Below, piece by piece: positions 6,465-13,733 of a stretch of 16,362 nucleotides of DNA. How positions within the stretch are numbered: position 1 is the first letter of the stretch; each line of letters begins with the position of its first letter. The notes beneath the pieces are model-generated. The model was given only the letters and a program-made list of their open reading frames with translations, had not been told where the DNA came from and did not search any database. A program made the translations under genes and the position numbers. This stretch comes from Lactobacillus sp. UBA5804 (GTDB lineage: Bacteria > Bacillota > Bacilli > Lactobacillales > Lactobacillaceae), in the NCBI GenBank assembly GCA_002418055.1, contig DIDI01000027.1, positions 1-16,362 on the forward strand, written 5' to 3'.

Positions 6465-9443
6465 ATGAATGAAATCAAACAACGTAAATCACTAAAAATT
6501 TGGCAAATTATTTTGATGGCCATTGCAACCTTCTTCATGATTGCCCAGATGTTTAACCTGTCACGCGTCATGTATCGGAGTCATATTGCATTGTTGCGTT
6601 TCATGCCAACCATTGCGCAGAGTGCCACGATTATTTTGGTCATGATGGTCTTTGGGGCGGTCTATAGTCGTAAAAAGGTCAGTCTCACTGAACCCTTTAA
6701 GTTTTGGGTATTAGCGGCTGCCAGCTTATGGCTACTTTATCTGGCTTATTTCATCAGAGTACCTAGTGATTTCTTAATGTGGAAATTATGGGGAATGCTT
6801 CTGCCAATTACGACCAGTTCCTCAGTCTTACTGGCGGGTCTGATTTTTAGTTTAGTGGTCCAGCCGATGTTGTTTGATTGGTTAGCTAAAATGACCAATC
6901 GGCAAGCTGCCATCTTATTATCGTTTCTAACCATTGGCGGTTTTGCTACCAGTGCTGGGATGCTCAATGATCGTTATGCGATTGTGGGTGTGTATCTGAT
7001 TATCTTCTTTGCTTGGGGGATGTTCTTAAGCCGGTTGCACTTTACTAAAAAGCAATTGGTTTTAGCTGCTCTAGTAGGTGCCTTCTTACTATTGTTCGTC
7101 TCAATGGGTGTGCCGGCGTTTAATGCGGTTTATTGGGCACAATTATTATCGGGCCGGTCAGTTGGTGAATGGAATAATGAATTTTTAGCCAATGTTGCTT
7201 CACCCGTTATGTTCTTAATTGCCGCCGCTGCCTTTATACTCTTTAAGCCAGTCATTGTGTCACTGCGTAGTCGTCAGATGCGCTACTTTATTCCAGTGAT
7301 TATTCTGATGCAAGCCCCAATGGCAAATGCTTTTGGTAAGAGTTTTCGATTTACTGGCTCAGCTGCCGTCAATAAACTGATTTTAACTTTAATTCTGAGT
7401 GTGCTAGTCGTTATCATCAGTAGTCTGTTTGAACGCTATTTATATCGGTTAAAGCCGGTACGCTTAGGATTGAAGTTTTTAGGTCAACCACGTCGCCTGA
7501 CTGAGGTATTGGAACTCACAGTCCTCAAATTAGGGCGCTGGATTAAAACTAACCGCATCAATTTATTGACTTGGGCTTGGTTCTACATTTTGAGTTTTGC
7601 TTCTTTCGTCATTGAAGCAGACAATATGCGGATTCAAATTAATACGGCAACGACCATTAATGCCGTTGTCTTCCTATTAGCCACCCGTTTCTTTGCGATT
7701 GTGCTAACCGCTATTTTCTTGGATGCGGCTTTCTCAGTCCTGTACTTTTTAACGACGCGTTATTGGACCAGTAATTTGATCGTGACGATTATTACGATTG
7801 TTTGGGCGGTTTCCAATAAGATTAAACTTCAGTTGCGCGGGGAACCAATCTATCCCACAGAACTCAGTGAAATTGTTAACTGGAAGACTTTACTGCCGAT
7901 GGTGGGTAAGAACACCTTAATTATTGCTGGACTCAGCATTTTAATTGTCGTTGTGATTGTCATCTTCTTGGAATTGAAGTTCCCAGTTGAAAAGCGTGGC
8001 TCATGGAAACGCCGCGGGATTTGGGCGCTACTCAGCTTGCTATTGTTCATGACGCCAGCGCGTTTTAATCATGATAGTAGCTGGATTCATCATTTGAGTC
8101 ATGGCTTTGATAACCGGCAAAGTTTCCGTAATCCGGAACGTGATATTCAAATCAATGGCCCAATTCTGAACTTTTTAAACTATATTGACTTACAGATTAT
8201 GACCCGCCCTGATAACTATTCGCAACACACAGTTGCTGAGATTGCTAAAAAGTACACCAAGGTGGCCGCTCAGATTAATCGGACGCGGCACAATGATTTG
8301 TCCAAGCAGACAGTGATTTTTAATTTATCAGAAAGCTTTGTTGATCCTAAAACTTTCCCAACCATTAAAATTAATGGTAGCGATCCAGTGAAGTTCATTC
8401 GTTCGCTGAAGCAGAAGACGACTTATGGTTCAATGCTGTCTGCCGGTTACGGCGGCGGGACTGCCAATATGGAATGGGAAACTTTAACGGGGCTTAATAT
8501 GGGGCTCTTCTCGTCAACCTTAACCCCATACGTACAGGTTGTGCCGAAGTTTAAATTCTATCCTACAATTGGGATGAATTTTACCTATAAATCAGCCATT
8601 CACCCCTTCATCGGTTCCTACTATTCTCGGATTGAAAATTATAAACGGTTCAAGTTTAATAAATTTGTCTATAAGGGTTCTAACTACAAGTTGGTCGACC
8701 AACGGACTTTAGGCAAATCTGAGTACAATTCTGACTTTACTACGTATGATAATGGGCTTCATCAGATTAATAGCCGTGCTGGTGGTCAATTCATTAATTT
8801 GATTTCAATTCAAAATCATATGCCATATAACAATTGGTATCCAAACAACAGTTATGTTGGTAAAGTAAGTGGCGATTTGTTGTCTAGTGCAGCAGAGAAA
8901 TTACAATTTGCCACTTATGTCAAAGGGACTCAGTATACCGATCGTGCGGTGAAGAAGTTTATTACGTCGATTAACCGTATTAAGAAACCAATCACGATTG
9001 TCTTTTATGGCGACCATTATCCATCGATTATTAGTCAAAGCTATACGTCTAAATATCCGATCCAAATGCATTCAACACGTTACTTTATTTACTCGAATAA
9101 GTACGCGCGTGAGCATGGTGCTAAAACCAAATTAACCAGCAAGACGAATTTTGTAAACAGTAGTGATTTTATTGCTATGATGCTAGATCAAACAAATAGT
9201 AAAGTTACTCCATATCAAGCCTTACTGACTGAAATTCACCGTCAATTACCAGCTGTAACCATTAATTATGCTGGCGATAAAGGCTTTGAACTGGTGAACA
9301 ATAAAGGTGAAGCTGTTCCAGTTAAAACTTTGTCTAGCAGCCAACAAGCCTTACTGAAGGATTATGAAACCATTCAGTATGACATGACGACTGGTAAAGC
9401 TTATGGGCTTGGTCTCAAGAACTTCTATGATCCAGCTAAATAA
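6465..9443 (+). CDS. LTA-synthase-type glycerol-phosphate transferase with an extra N-terminal membrane region
   Basis: This 992-residue membrane protein has a C-terminal extracellular sulfatase-fold domain (about 610-900) of the LtaS family, which polymerises glycerol phosphate taken from phosphatidylglycerol. The metal and catalytic residues are visible: E623 (NLSESFVDP), nucleophile T666 (GGGTANMEWETLTG) and D850-H851 (YGDHYPS). The canonical five-TM region is about 367-530. Preceding it is an additional region of about 330 residues with eight to ten hydrophobic segments; LtaS proteins are usually 650-700 residues. Parts such as YLIIFFAWGMFLSR (177-190) and ASPVMFLIAAAAFILFKPV (245-263) resemble acyltransferase-3 membrane proteins, but no R-x10-H catalytic motif is seen, so that link is tentative. 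SD TAAGGA (6445-6450) is rather far (14 bases) from the ATG. No terminator is seen after the stop. It could make LTA proper or a related polymer. Confidence 0.88.
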   Translation: MNEIKQRKSLKIWQIILMAIATFFMIAQMFNLSRVMYRSHIALLRFMPTIAQSATIILVMMVFGAVYSRKKVSLTEPFKFWVLAAASLWLLYLAYFIRVPSDFLMWKLWGMLLPITTSSSVLLAGLIFSLVVQPMLFDWLAKMTNRQAAILLSFLTIGGFATSAGMLNDRYAIVGVYLIIFFAWGMFLSRLHFTKKQLVLAALVGAFLLLFVSMGVPAFNAVYWAQLLSGRSVGEWNNEFLANVASPVMFLIAAAAFILFKPVIVSLRSRQMRYFIPVIILMQAPMANAFGKSFRFTGSAAVNKLILTLILSVLVVIISSLFERYLYRLKPVRLGLKFLGQPRRLTEVLELTVLKLGRWIKTNRINLLTWAWFYILSFASFVIEADNMRIQINTATTINAVVFLLATRFFAIVLTAIFLDAAFSVLYFLTTRYWTSNLIVTIITIVWAVSNKIKLQLRGEPIYPTELSEIVNWKTLLPMVGKNTLIIAGLSILIVVVIVIFLELKFPVEKRGSWKRRGIWALLSLLLFMTPARFNHDSSWIHHLSHGFDNRQSFRNPERDIQINGPILNFLNYIDLQIMTRPDNYSQHTVAEIAKKYTKVAAQINRTRHNDLSKQTVIFNLSESFVDPKTFPTIKINGSDPVKFIRSLKQKTTYGSMLSAGYGGGTANMEWETLTGLNMGLFSSTLTPYVQVVPKFKFYPTIGMNFTYKSAIHPFIGSYYSRIENYKRFKFNKFVYKGSNYKLVDQRTLGKSEYNSDFTTYDNGLHQINSRAGGQFINLISIQNHMPYNNWYPNNSYVGKVSGDLLSSAAEKLQFATYVKGTQYTDRAVKKFITSINRIKKPITIVFYGDHYPSIISQSYTSKYPIQMHSTRYFIYSNKYAREHGAKTKLTSKTNFVNSSDFIAMMLDQTNSKVTPYQALLTEIHRQLPAVTINYAGDKGFELVNNKGEAVPVKTLSSSQQALLKDYETIQYDMTTGKAYGLGLKNFYDPAK

Positions 9444-9456
9444 TCAATATTGAGAG

Positions 9457-9488
9457 TTGACTAACAGACTTTAAGCCATTACTATAAT
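9457..9488 (+). promoter_or_regulatory. Promoter of the T-box/tyrS unit
   Basis: TTGACT (9457-9462) is followed after 17 bases by TACTAT (9480-9485), which overlaps a perfect TATAAT (9483-9488) placed 20 bases away. The overlap makes the exact -10 uncertain. It lies 14 bases after the LtaS-type gene's stop and just before the T-box stem I. Confidence 0.6.
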
Positions 9489-9494
9489 GCTTAT

Positions 9495-9681
9495 AACCTT
9501 AGCAAGAAGATTCAGCGTTCAGAGAACTAGCGGTTGGTGTGAGCTAGGCAGGTCTTACTTGTCAATTACAATGGGGTAGTTTCCATAACAACTAGTTAAG
9601 GCGCTGCTAGCGCAAATGTGGGTGGTACCACGGCTAATGAAATAAAGTCGTCCCTAGACTCTTGGAGTCTAGGGACTTTTT
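9495..9681 (+). promoter_or_regulatory. Tyrosine T-box leader riboswitch
   Basis: This leader senses uncharged tRNA-Tyr and controls tyrS by transcription antitermination. The T-box consensus AATGTGGGTGGTACCACG is at 9615-9632; within it TGGT has T at the variable position, matching a tRNA with discriminator A as in tRNA-Tyr. Stem I shows the AGAGA motif near 9521-9525 and the distal GGTTGGTGTGAG element near 9532-9543. The specifier is read as TAC (9567-9569, within CAATTACAATGG), the tyrosine codon, in agreement with the downstream gene. A terminator hairpin competes with the antiterminator at the end. The 5' boundary is approximate; CCTTA (9497-9501) and TAAGG (9597-9601) may close the base of stem I. 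Confidence 0.93.
9650..9681 (+). terminator. T-box regulated terminator
   Basis: GTCCCTAGACTC (9650-9661) pairs perfectly over 12 bp with GAGTCTAGGGAC (9665-9676) around a 3-base loop, followed by five T bases. It is the OFF state of the tyrosine T-box. Confidence 0.92.
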
Positions 9682-9698
9682 GTTGGAGGAAATAGAAG

Positions 9699-10961
9699 AT
9701 GGCAAATTTTGATGTTTTAGCAGATTTGAAATGGCGTGGTGCCATTAATCAAGAAACCGATGAAGCGGGATTGCGTGATTATTTAGCCAAACATGATGAT
9801 TTGAAATTATATTGTGGGACGGATGCGACTGGCGATTCACTGCATATTGGCCACCTCATTCCCTTTATGATTATGAAACGATTTCAATTAGCTGGCTATC
9901 ATCCGGTGATTTTGATTGGTGGTGCAACCGGTGGGATTGGCGACCCATCTGGACGTTCTACGGAGCGGGTTTTGCAAGATCCAGAACAAATTCATAAAAA
10001 TGAACAAGCCTTAACCGCCCAAATGGAAAAGCTCTTTGGCAGGGAAAACTTTGAAATTGTCAATAATGTCGACTGGTTAGGTAAATTATCGCTGCTTGAT
10101 TTCTTGCGTGATTATGGCAAGTTGTTCCAAGTAAATCACATGCTTAATAAAGAGGTTGTCGCGAGCCGTTTAGAAAATGGGATTTCTTTTACGGAATTTT
10201 CTTACCAAATTCTACAATCAGTTGACTTTTACTTGTTGAATCGCGATAGCGGTGTACAGCTCCAAGTCGGTGGGGCCGATCAATGGGGAAATATTACCGC
10301 AGGGATTGATTTGATTCACCGCTTGGCGGGTCCTGATCGTCCGGCCTTTGGCCTAACCATTCCCTTAATGCTCAAAGCCGATGGGACGAAGTTTGGCAAA
10401 TCAGCTGGTGGCGCCGTCTGGCTTGATCCGGAAAAGACGAGTCCCTATGAGTTCTATCAATTCTGGGTCAACCAAGATGATCGTGATGTGGTCAAGTATC
10501 TGAAGTACTTCACTTTCTTAAGTCATGACGAAATTAATGCGCTAGCGGAATCTGTTAAGCAGGAGCCATGGAAACGCTTGGCACAGAAGCGCTTGGCCAC
10601 AGAAGTGACGAAGTTCGTTCATGGCGAAGCTGGTCTGGCAGAAGCACAACGGATTACGACCGCCTTGTTTAAAGGTGATTTAAAAGCATTGTCAGTCAAG
10701 CAATTAGCCATTGCTCTGAAGCAAGCACCAAGTGCGACGGCCAGTGCTAATAAGCAGAATATTATTGATTTCTTATTGACTACTGGAATTGAAAAGTCCA
10801 AGCGCCAAGCGCGTGAAGATGTGACCAATGGTGCAATTTATGTTAACGGTGATCGTCAAACCGACGTAGCTTTTGAAATTGATCCGGCAGCTGACTTTGA
10901 AGGAAAATTTGTCATCATCCGTAAGGGTAAAAAGAAGTATACTTTAGTTCGAATTAAGTAA
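9699..10961 (+). CDS. tyrS: Tyrosyl-tRNA synthetase
   Basis: This 420-residue class I synthetase attaches tyrosine to tRNA-Tyr. The start follows GGAGG (9685-9689) with a 9-base gap. The catalytic core shows YCGTDATGDSLHIGH (38-52), containing the HIGH signature, the GGADQWGN tyrosine-binding stretch (191-198) and KFGKS (231-235), the KMSKS equivalent. An S4-like RNA-binding domain occupies about 350-415 (KSKRQAREDVTNGAIYVNG). Length and domain order are those of the bacterial TyrS1 type. Expression is under the T-box directly upstream. A tRNA-Thr and an HD-domain gene follow without a strong terminator and are probably in the same transcript. Confidence 0.98.
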   Translation: MANFDVLADLKWRGAINQETDEAGLRDYLAKHDDLKLYCGTDATGDSLHIGHLIPFMIMKRFQLAGYHPVILIGGATGGIGDPSGRSTERVLQDPEQIHKNEQALTAQMEKLFGRENFEIVNNVDWLGKLSLLDFLRDYGKLFQVNHMLNKEVVASRLENGISFTEFSYQILQSVDFYLLNRDSGVQLQVGGADQWGNITAGIDLIHRLAGPDRPAFGLTIPLMLKADGTKFGKSAGGAVWLDPEKTSPYEFYQFWVNQDDRDVVKYLKYFTFLSHDEINALAESVKQEPWKRLAQKRLATEVTKFVHGEAGLAEAQRITTALFKGDLKALSVKQLAIALKQAPSATASANKQNIIDFLLTTGIEKSKRQAREDVTNGAIYVNGDRQTDVAFEIDPAADFEGKFVIIRKGKKKYTLVRIK

Positions 10962-10966
10962 AAAAT

Positions 10967-10983
10967 GGCCCATTAGGGCTTTT
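10967..10983 (+). terminator. Weak hairpin after tyrS
   Basis: GGCCC (10967-10971) can pair with GGGCT (10976-10980), with one G-U pair, around ATTA and followed by only three further T bases. It is too weak to be a confident terminator; partial readthrough into the tRNA is expected. Confidence 0.25.
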
Positions 10984-11056
10984 GCCGTTTTAGCTCAGCA
11001 GGTAGAGCACCGCCGTGGTAAGGAGGAGGTCCCCAGTTCAAACCTGGGAAACGGCT
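10984..11056 (+). tRNA. tRNA-Thr (anticodon GGT)
   Basis: A full cloverleaf of 73 bases can be drawn. The acceptor is GCCGTTT (10984-10990) with AAACGGC (11049-11055), fully paired. The D stem is GCTC/GAGC around AGCAGGTA. The anticodon arm is CCGCC / GTGGTAA / GGAGG (11010-11026), and the T arm is CCCAG/CTGGG with loop TTCAAAC. The anticodon GGT (11017-11019) reads Thr codons ACC and ACU. Two oddities are visible: the third anticodon-stem pair is G-A (11012 and 11024), and position 32 is G (11015), where a pyrimidine is usual. CCA is not encoded; the discriminator is T. It lies 22 bases after tyrS and 31 bases before the HD gene with no clear promoter of its own. Confidence 0.9.
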
Positions 11057-11087
11057 TAATCATTTAAAGCTTGATGGAGGTTTCAGT

Positions 11088-11738
11088 ATGCAGCGCGCAG
11101 TGATTAGCACTTTTGTACAACAAGAATTGCAGGACGAACGAACGGGCCATGATTTTTATCATGGTCAGCGTGTGGCGAAATTAGCTGAACAAATGCTCTT
11201 GCAAGACCATCCTGCTGCGACCCGAGCTAATCGTGATTTAGCCTTTGCTGCGGGCATGGTGCATGATACGATTGATGAAAAAGTGTGTGCCCAGCCAGCT
11301 GCTGAATTAGTACAGGTGACGACGATGTTGCAGCAAGCAGCAGCCACAGCCTCACAGATTGCGGACATCAGCTTTACGATTACCCATATGTCCTTTTCCA
11401 AGAATATTGAACAGCATTATCAATTGTCGCTCACTGGGCAATATGTACAGGATGCTGATCGCCTTGAATCACTGGGGGCAATCGGGATTGCTCGCGCGTT
11501 TACCTTTGGCGGCAAGCATGGCAATCTCATCTACGACCCGGCAGTTAAACCGCAAAAACTGACTAGTCATCGTCAGTATCGGGCGCATCAAGAGACCACT
11601 TTGAATCACTTTTATGAGAAACTCTTTCACTTATCAGCGCTGATGAATACGCCGGCCGGTAAAAAAGCGGCGACTGAGCGCACTGAGTTTATGAAAAAAT
11701 TTGTTGCACAATTTTTAGCCGAATGGCAGGTTGAGTAA
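11088..11738 (+). CDS. HD-domain phosphohydrolase
   Basis: This 216-residue cytoplasmic protein is of the HD superfamily, metal-dependent phosphohydrolases acting on nucleotides or related phosphates. Metal-binding residues are H25 (FYHGQRVAKLAE), H59-D60 (GMVHDTID) and an aspartate in QDADRLESLGAIGIARAF (D122 or D124). The spacing and the DADRLESLGAIGIAR motif match the YedJ/YpgQ-type subgroup. The start follows GGAGG (11074-11078). The position behind tyrS and a tRNA suggests co-transcription, but not a role. The substrate cannot be read from the sequence. It ends at a strong terminator. Confidence 0.85.
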   Translation: MQRAVISTFVQQELQDERTGHDFYHGQRVAKLAEQMLLQDHPAATRANRDLAFAAGMVHDTIDEKVCAQPAAELVQVTTMLQQAAATASQIADISFTITHMSFSKNIEQHYQLSLTGQYVQDADRLESLGAIGIARAFTFGGKHGNLIYDPAVKPQKLTSHRQYRAHQETTLNHFYEKLFHLSALMNTPAGKKAATERTEFMKKFVAQFLAEWQVE

Positions 11739-11761
11739 GGCATGATTGCCTATTTATTAGC

Positions 11762-11803
11762 CGTTATCTCCAACTAAAAGCTTAGGAGATAACGACTTTT
11801 TTT
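11762..11803 (+). terminator. Terminator after the HD gene
   Basis: CGTTATCTCC (11762-11771) pairs perfectly with GGAGATAACG (11785-11794) around a 13-base loop, followed by seven T bases (11797-11803). Confidence 0.85.
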
Positions 11804-11834
11804 GATATTTATTAAATAAAATAATAAGTTGCAG

Positions 11835-11863
11835 TTGCTTTTCACAGTATTTAATCATATACT
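11835..11863 (+). promoter_or_regulatory. Candidate oppA promoter
   Basis: TTGCTT (11835-11840) is 17 bases from TATACT (11858-11863), a five-of-six -10 box. Transcription starting near 11870 would give a leader of about 85 bases that contains the palindrome at 11906-11921. Confidence 0.45.
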
Positions 11864-11905
11864 AATATTTAACTTATCCCTAACAGTAATTTTATTCTTA
11901 TCGGA

Positions 11906-11921
11906 CAGTTTAGCTAAACTG
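11906..11921. promoter_or_regulatory. Perfect 16-bp palindrome in the oppA leader
   Basis: CAGTTTAGCTAAACTG is exactly self-complementary. It lies downstream of the candidate promoter and about 32 bases before the oppA start. It could be a repressor operator or, in RNA, a 6-bp hairpin with an AGCT loop. No T tract follows, so it is not a terminator. Confidence 0.5.
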
Positions 11922-11953
11922 ATTTAGACAAGTTTTAGAAAGTGTATTGGTTG

Positions 11954-13588
11954 ATGGTAGAGAAGAAATCATATCGAAAATGGCTCGCAGGCAGTGTCGT
12001 CTTACTAAGCGCCGCAATTTTGACTGCTTGTGGTGGGTCGAAGTCATCTTCGGGCAAGCAGGTTCTGAATTGGACCACTTCAACGGAAGTGCAAACTTTA
12101 GATACCTCTAAAGTGACTGATGCTTCTAGTATGGATCAGCTTAACAATAGTATAGATGGTCTGTATCGGTTAGGTAAAGATGCTAAAATTCAGCCGGCGA
12201 TGGCCACTTCGACCAAAGTCTCTAATGGCGATAAAACTTGGCAATTTACTTTACGTAAAGGTGCTAAATGGTCAAATGGCGATCCGGTTACGGCCCAAGA
12301 CTTTGTTTATTCTTGGCGCCGGACGGTCAACCCAAAGACTGCTTCAGAATATGCTTATATATTTGAAGGCATTCATAATGCCACTCAGATTACCGCTGGT
12401 AAAGCGCCGGTTAGCTCCTTAGGGATTAAGGCTGATGGTAAGTACAAACTAACGGTAACGTTGGATCGCCGCATTCCTTACTTCAAGTTGCTGATGGGCT
12501 TTGGGGTCTTCTTCCCAGAGAACCAACGTGCAGTTGAAAAGTTTGGTTCTAAATATGGTACGGCCTCAAAATATATGGTTTATAACGGGCCATTTATTCC
12601 TAAGGGTTGGAACGGCTCCAACTTAAGCTGGAAATTGGTTAAGAATCCAACCTATTGGGACAAGCGCCATGTGAAATTGTCACAGATTAACTATAGCGTT
12701 AACAAGACACCTGCAACTAGTTTGAACCTGTACCAAGCAGGTAAGTTAGACGGGACATTGCTTGATTCACAAGCTGCTAAAAACTATAAGGGTAAGACTG
12801 GCTTCTTAATTAGACGTAAGTCAGCTACGCAATATCTTTCACCTAACCTCAAAAAAGATCCTTACTTCAAGAATTTAAAACTCCGTCAAGCACTGTCATT
12901 GGCGATTAACCGTAAAGCCTTATCAACCACTTTAGGTGGCGCTAACTTGTCAGCTGATACGATGTCACCAGAAGGCATCTCTAAGGTTAACGGTGAAGAT
13001 TTTGCCAGCTATGTCACAACGCCAGCAACCAAAGCTGTTAATAGCTATAACCCAGCTAAAGCTGAAAAATTATACAAAGAAGCTTTGAAAGAATTAGGCA
13101 AGAGCAAGTTATCATTCAGTTTACTGAGCTACGATGATGACCTCTCTAAGAAGGCTGTGGAATTCGTTCAAAGTCAACTTGAAGGTAACTTGAAAGGCCT
13201 GACTGTTAATGTTCAAAGTATTCCGAAGAAAGCCGCTTTAGCCAAAATGGTCAGTGGAGACTTTGATGTCGCCTTTACCGGTTGGTTCGCTGACTTCCAA
13301 GACCCAATTTCCTTCTTAGACTTGTTCACGACCCATAATACTTATAACTTCGGTCACTGGAGCAATGCCACTTATGACCGTGAGATTGCCAAGAGCAAAG
13401 TCACAGCTGATCCAGCCGAACGTTACCGTATTTTACGCTCAGCTGAACGGTTATTGTTAATCCAGCAAGGTAGTATTCCACTGTTCCATGCGGATGAGGC
13501 TTGGTTAGTTCGTCCAAGTGTCAAGGGCATTCAGTACAATGGTGCGGGTGTTAACTACAACTTTAAGACTGCCTATATGGCTAAATAA
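11954..13588 (+). CDS. oppA: Oligopeptide ABC transporter substrate-binding lipoprotein
   Basis: This 544-residue family-5 extracellular binding protein captures peptides for the Opp importer. The lipoprotein signal is clear: basic VEKKSYRK, a hydrophobic core and the lipobox LTAC, with the lipidated cysteine at residue 26, followed by a GGSKSSSG linker. The family signature region (about 100-135) includes NGDPVTAQDFVYSWRR, and the later LRQALSLAINRKAL and FDVAFTGWFADFQDP stretches are typical. The start is uncertain: GTG (11942), TTG (11951) and ATG (11954) are in frame, and only a weak AGAAAG (11937-11942) serves as a ribosome binding site. ATG 11954 gives the most normal signal peptide. 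The gene has its own terminator and is separated from oppBC by guaB. Confidence 0.95.
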   Translation: MVEKKSYRKWLAGSVVLLSAAILTACGGSKSSSGKQVLNWTTSTEVQTLDTSKVTDASSMDQLNNSIDGLYRLGKDAKIQPAMATSTKVSNGDKTWQFTLRKGAKWSNGDPVTAQDFVYSWRRTVNPKTASEYAYIFEGIHNATQITAGKAPVSSLGIKADGKYKLTVTLDRRIPYFKLLMGFGVFFPENQRAVEKFGSKYGTASKYMVYNGPFIPKGWNGSNLSWKLVKNPTYWDKRHVKLSQINYSVNKTPATSLNLYQAGKLDGTLLDSQAAKNYKGKTGFLIRRKSATQYLSPNLKKDPYFKNLKLRQALSLAINRKALSTTLGGANLSADTMSPEGISKVNGEDFASYVTTPATKAVNSYNPAKAEKLYKEALKELGKSKLSFSLLSYDDDLSKKAVEFVQSQLEGNLKGLTVNVQSIPKKAALAKMVSGDFDVAFTGWFADFQDPISFLDLFTTHNTYNFGHWSNATYDREIAKSKVTADPAERYRILRSAERLLLIQQGSIPLFHADEAWLVRPSVKGIQYNGAGVNYNFKTAYMAK

Positions 13589-13607
13589 ACCTCCTTATTA
13601 TTTAAAG

Positions 13608-13638
13608 AAAAGCAATCACTCTGGTGATTGCTTTTTTT
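13608..13638 (+). terminator. oppA terminator
   Basis: GCAATCAC (13612-13619) pairs perfectly with GTGATTGC (13624-13631) around TCTG. It is flanked by A bases on the left and seven T bases on the right. Confidence 0.9.
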
Positions 13639-13650
13639 ATCGGTCGGAGA

Positions 13651-13692
13651 TGCCTTGACGTGCCTTGAAAAGCCTAGTAAAGTGGACATAAT
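13651..13692 (+). promoter_or_regulatory. guaB promoter region with a TGCCTTGA direct repeat
   Basis: TGCCTTGA occurs at 13651-13658 and again at 13661-13668, one helical turn apart, so each copy supplies a -35-like box. TTGAAA (13665-13670) with CATAAT (13687-13692), spacer 16, is the best pair. TTGACG (13655-13660) with TAAAGT (13678-13683), spacer 17, is an overlapping alternative. Confidence 0.5.
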
Positions 13693-13733
13693 CTAATCGG
13701 AATGTTGTGTTTGTATAGAAGGAGCCCTGTTGA

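Noticed and set aside
9555..9558. TTAC at 9555-9558 as the T-box specifier
   Set aside because: It sits closer to the distal part of stem I; the TAC at 9567-9569 has the expected flanks and position on the 3' side.
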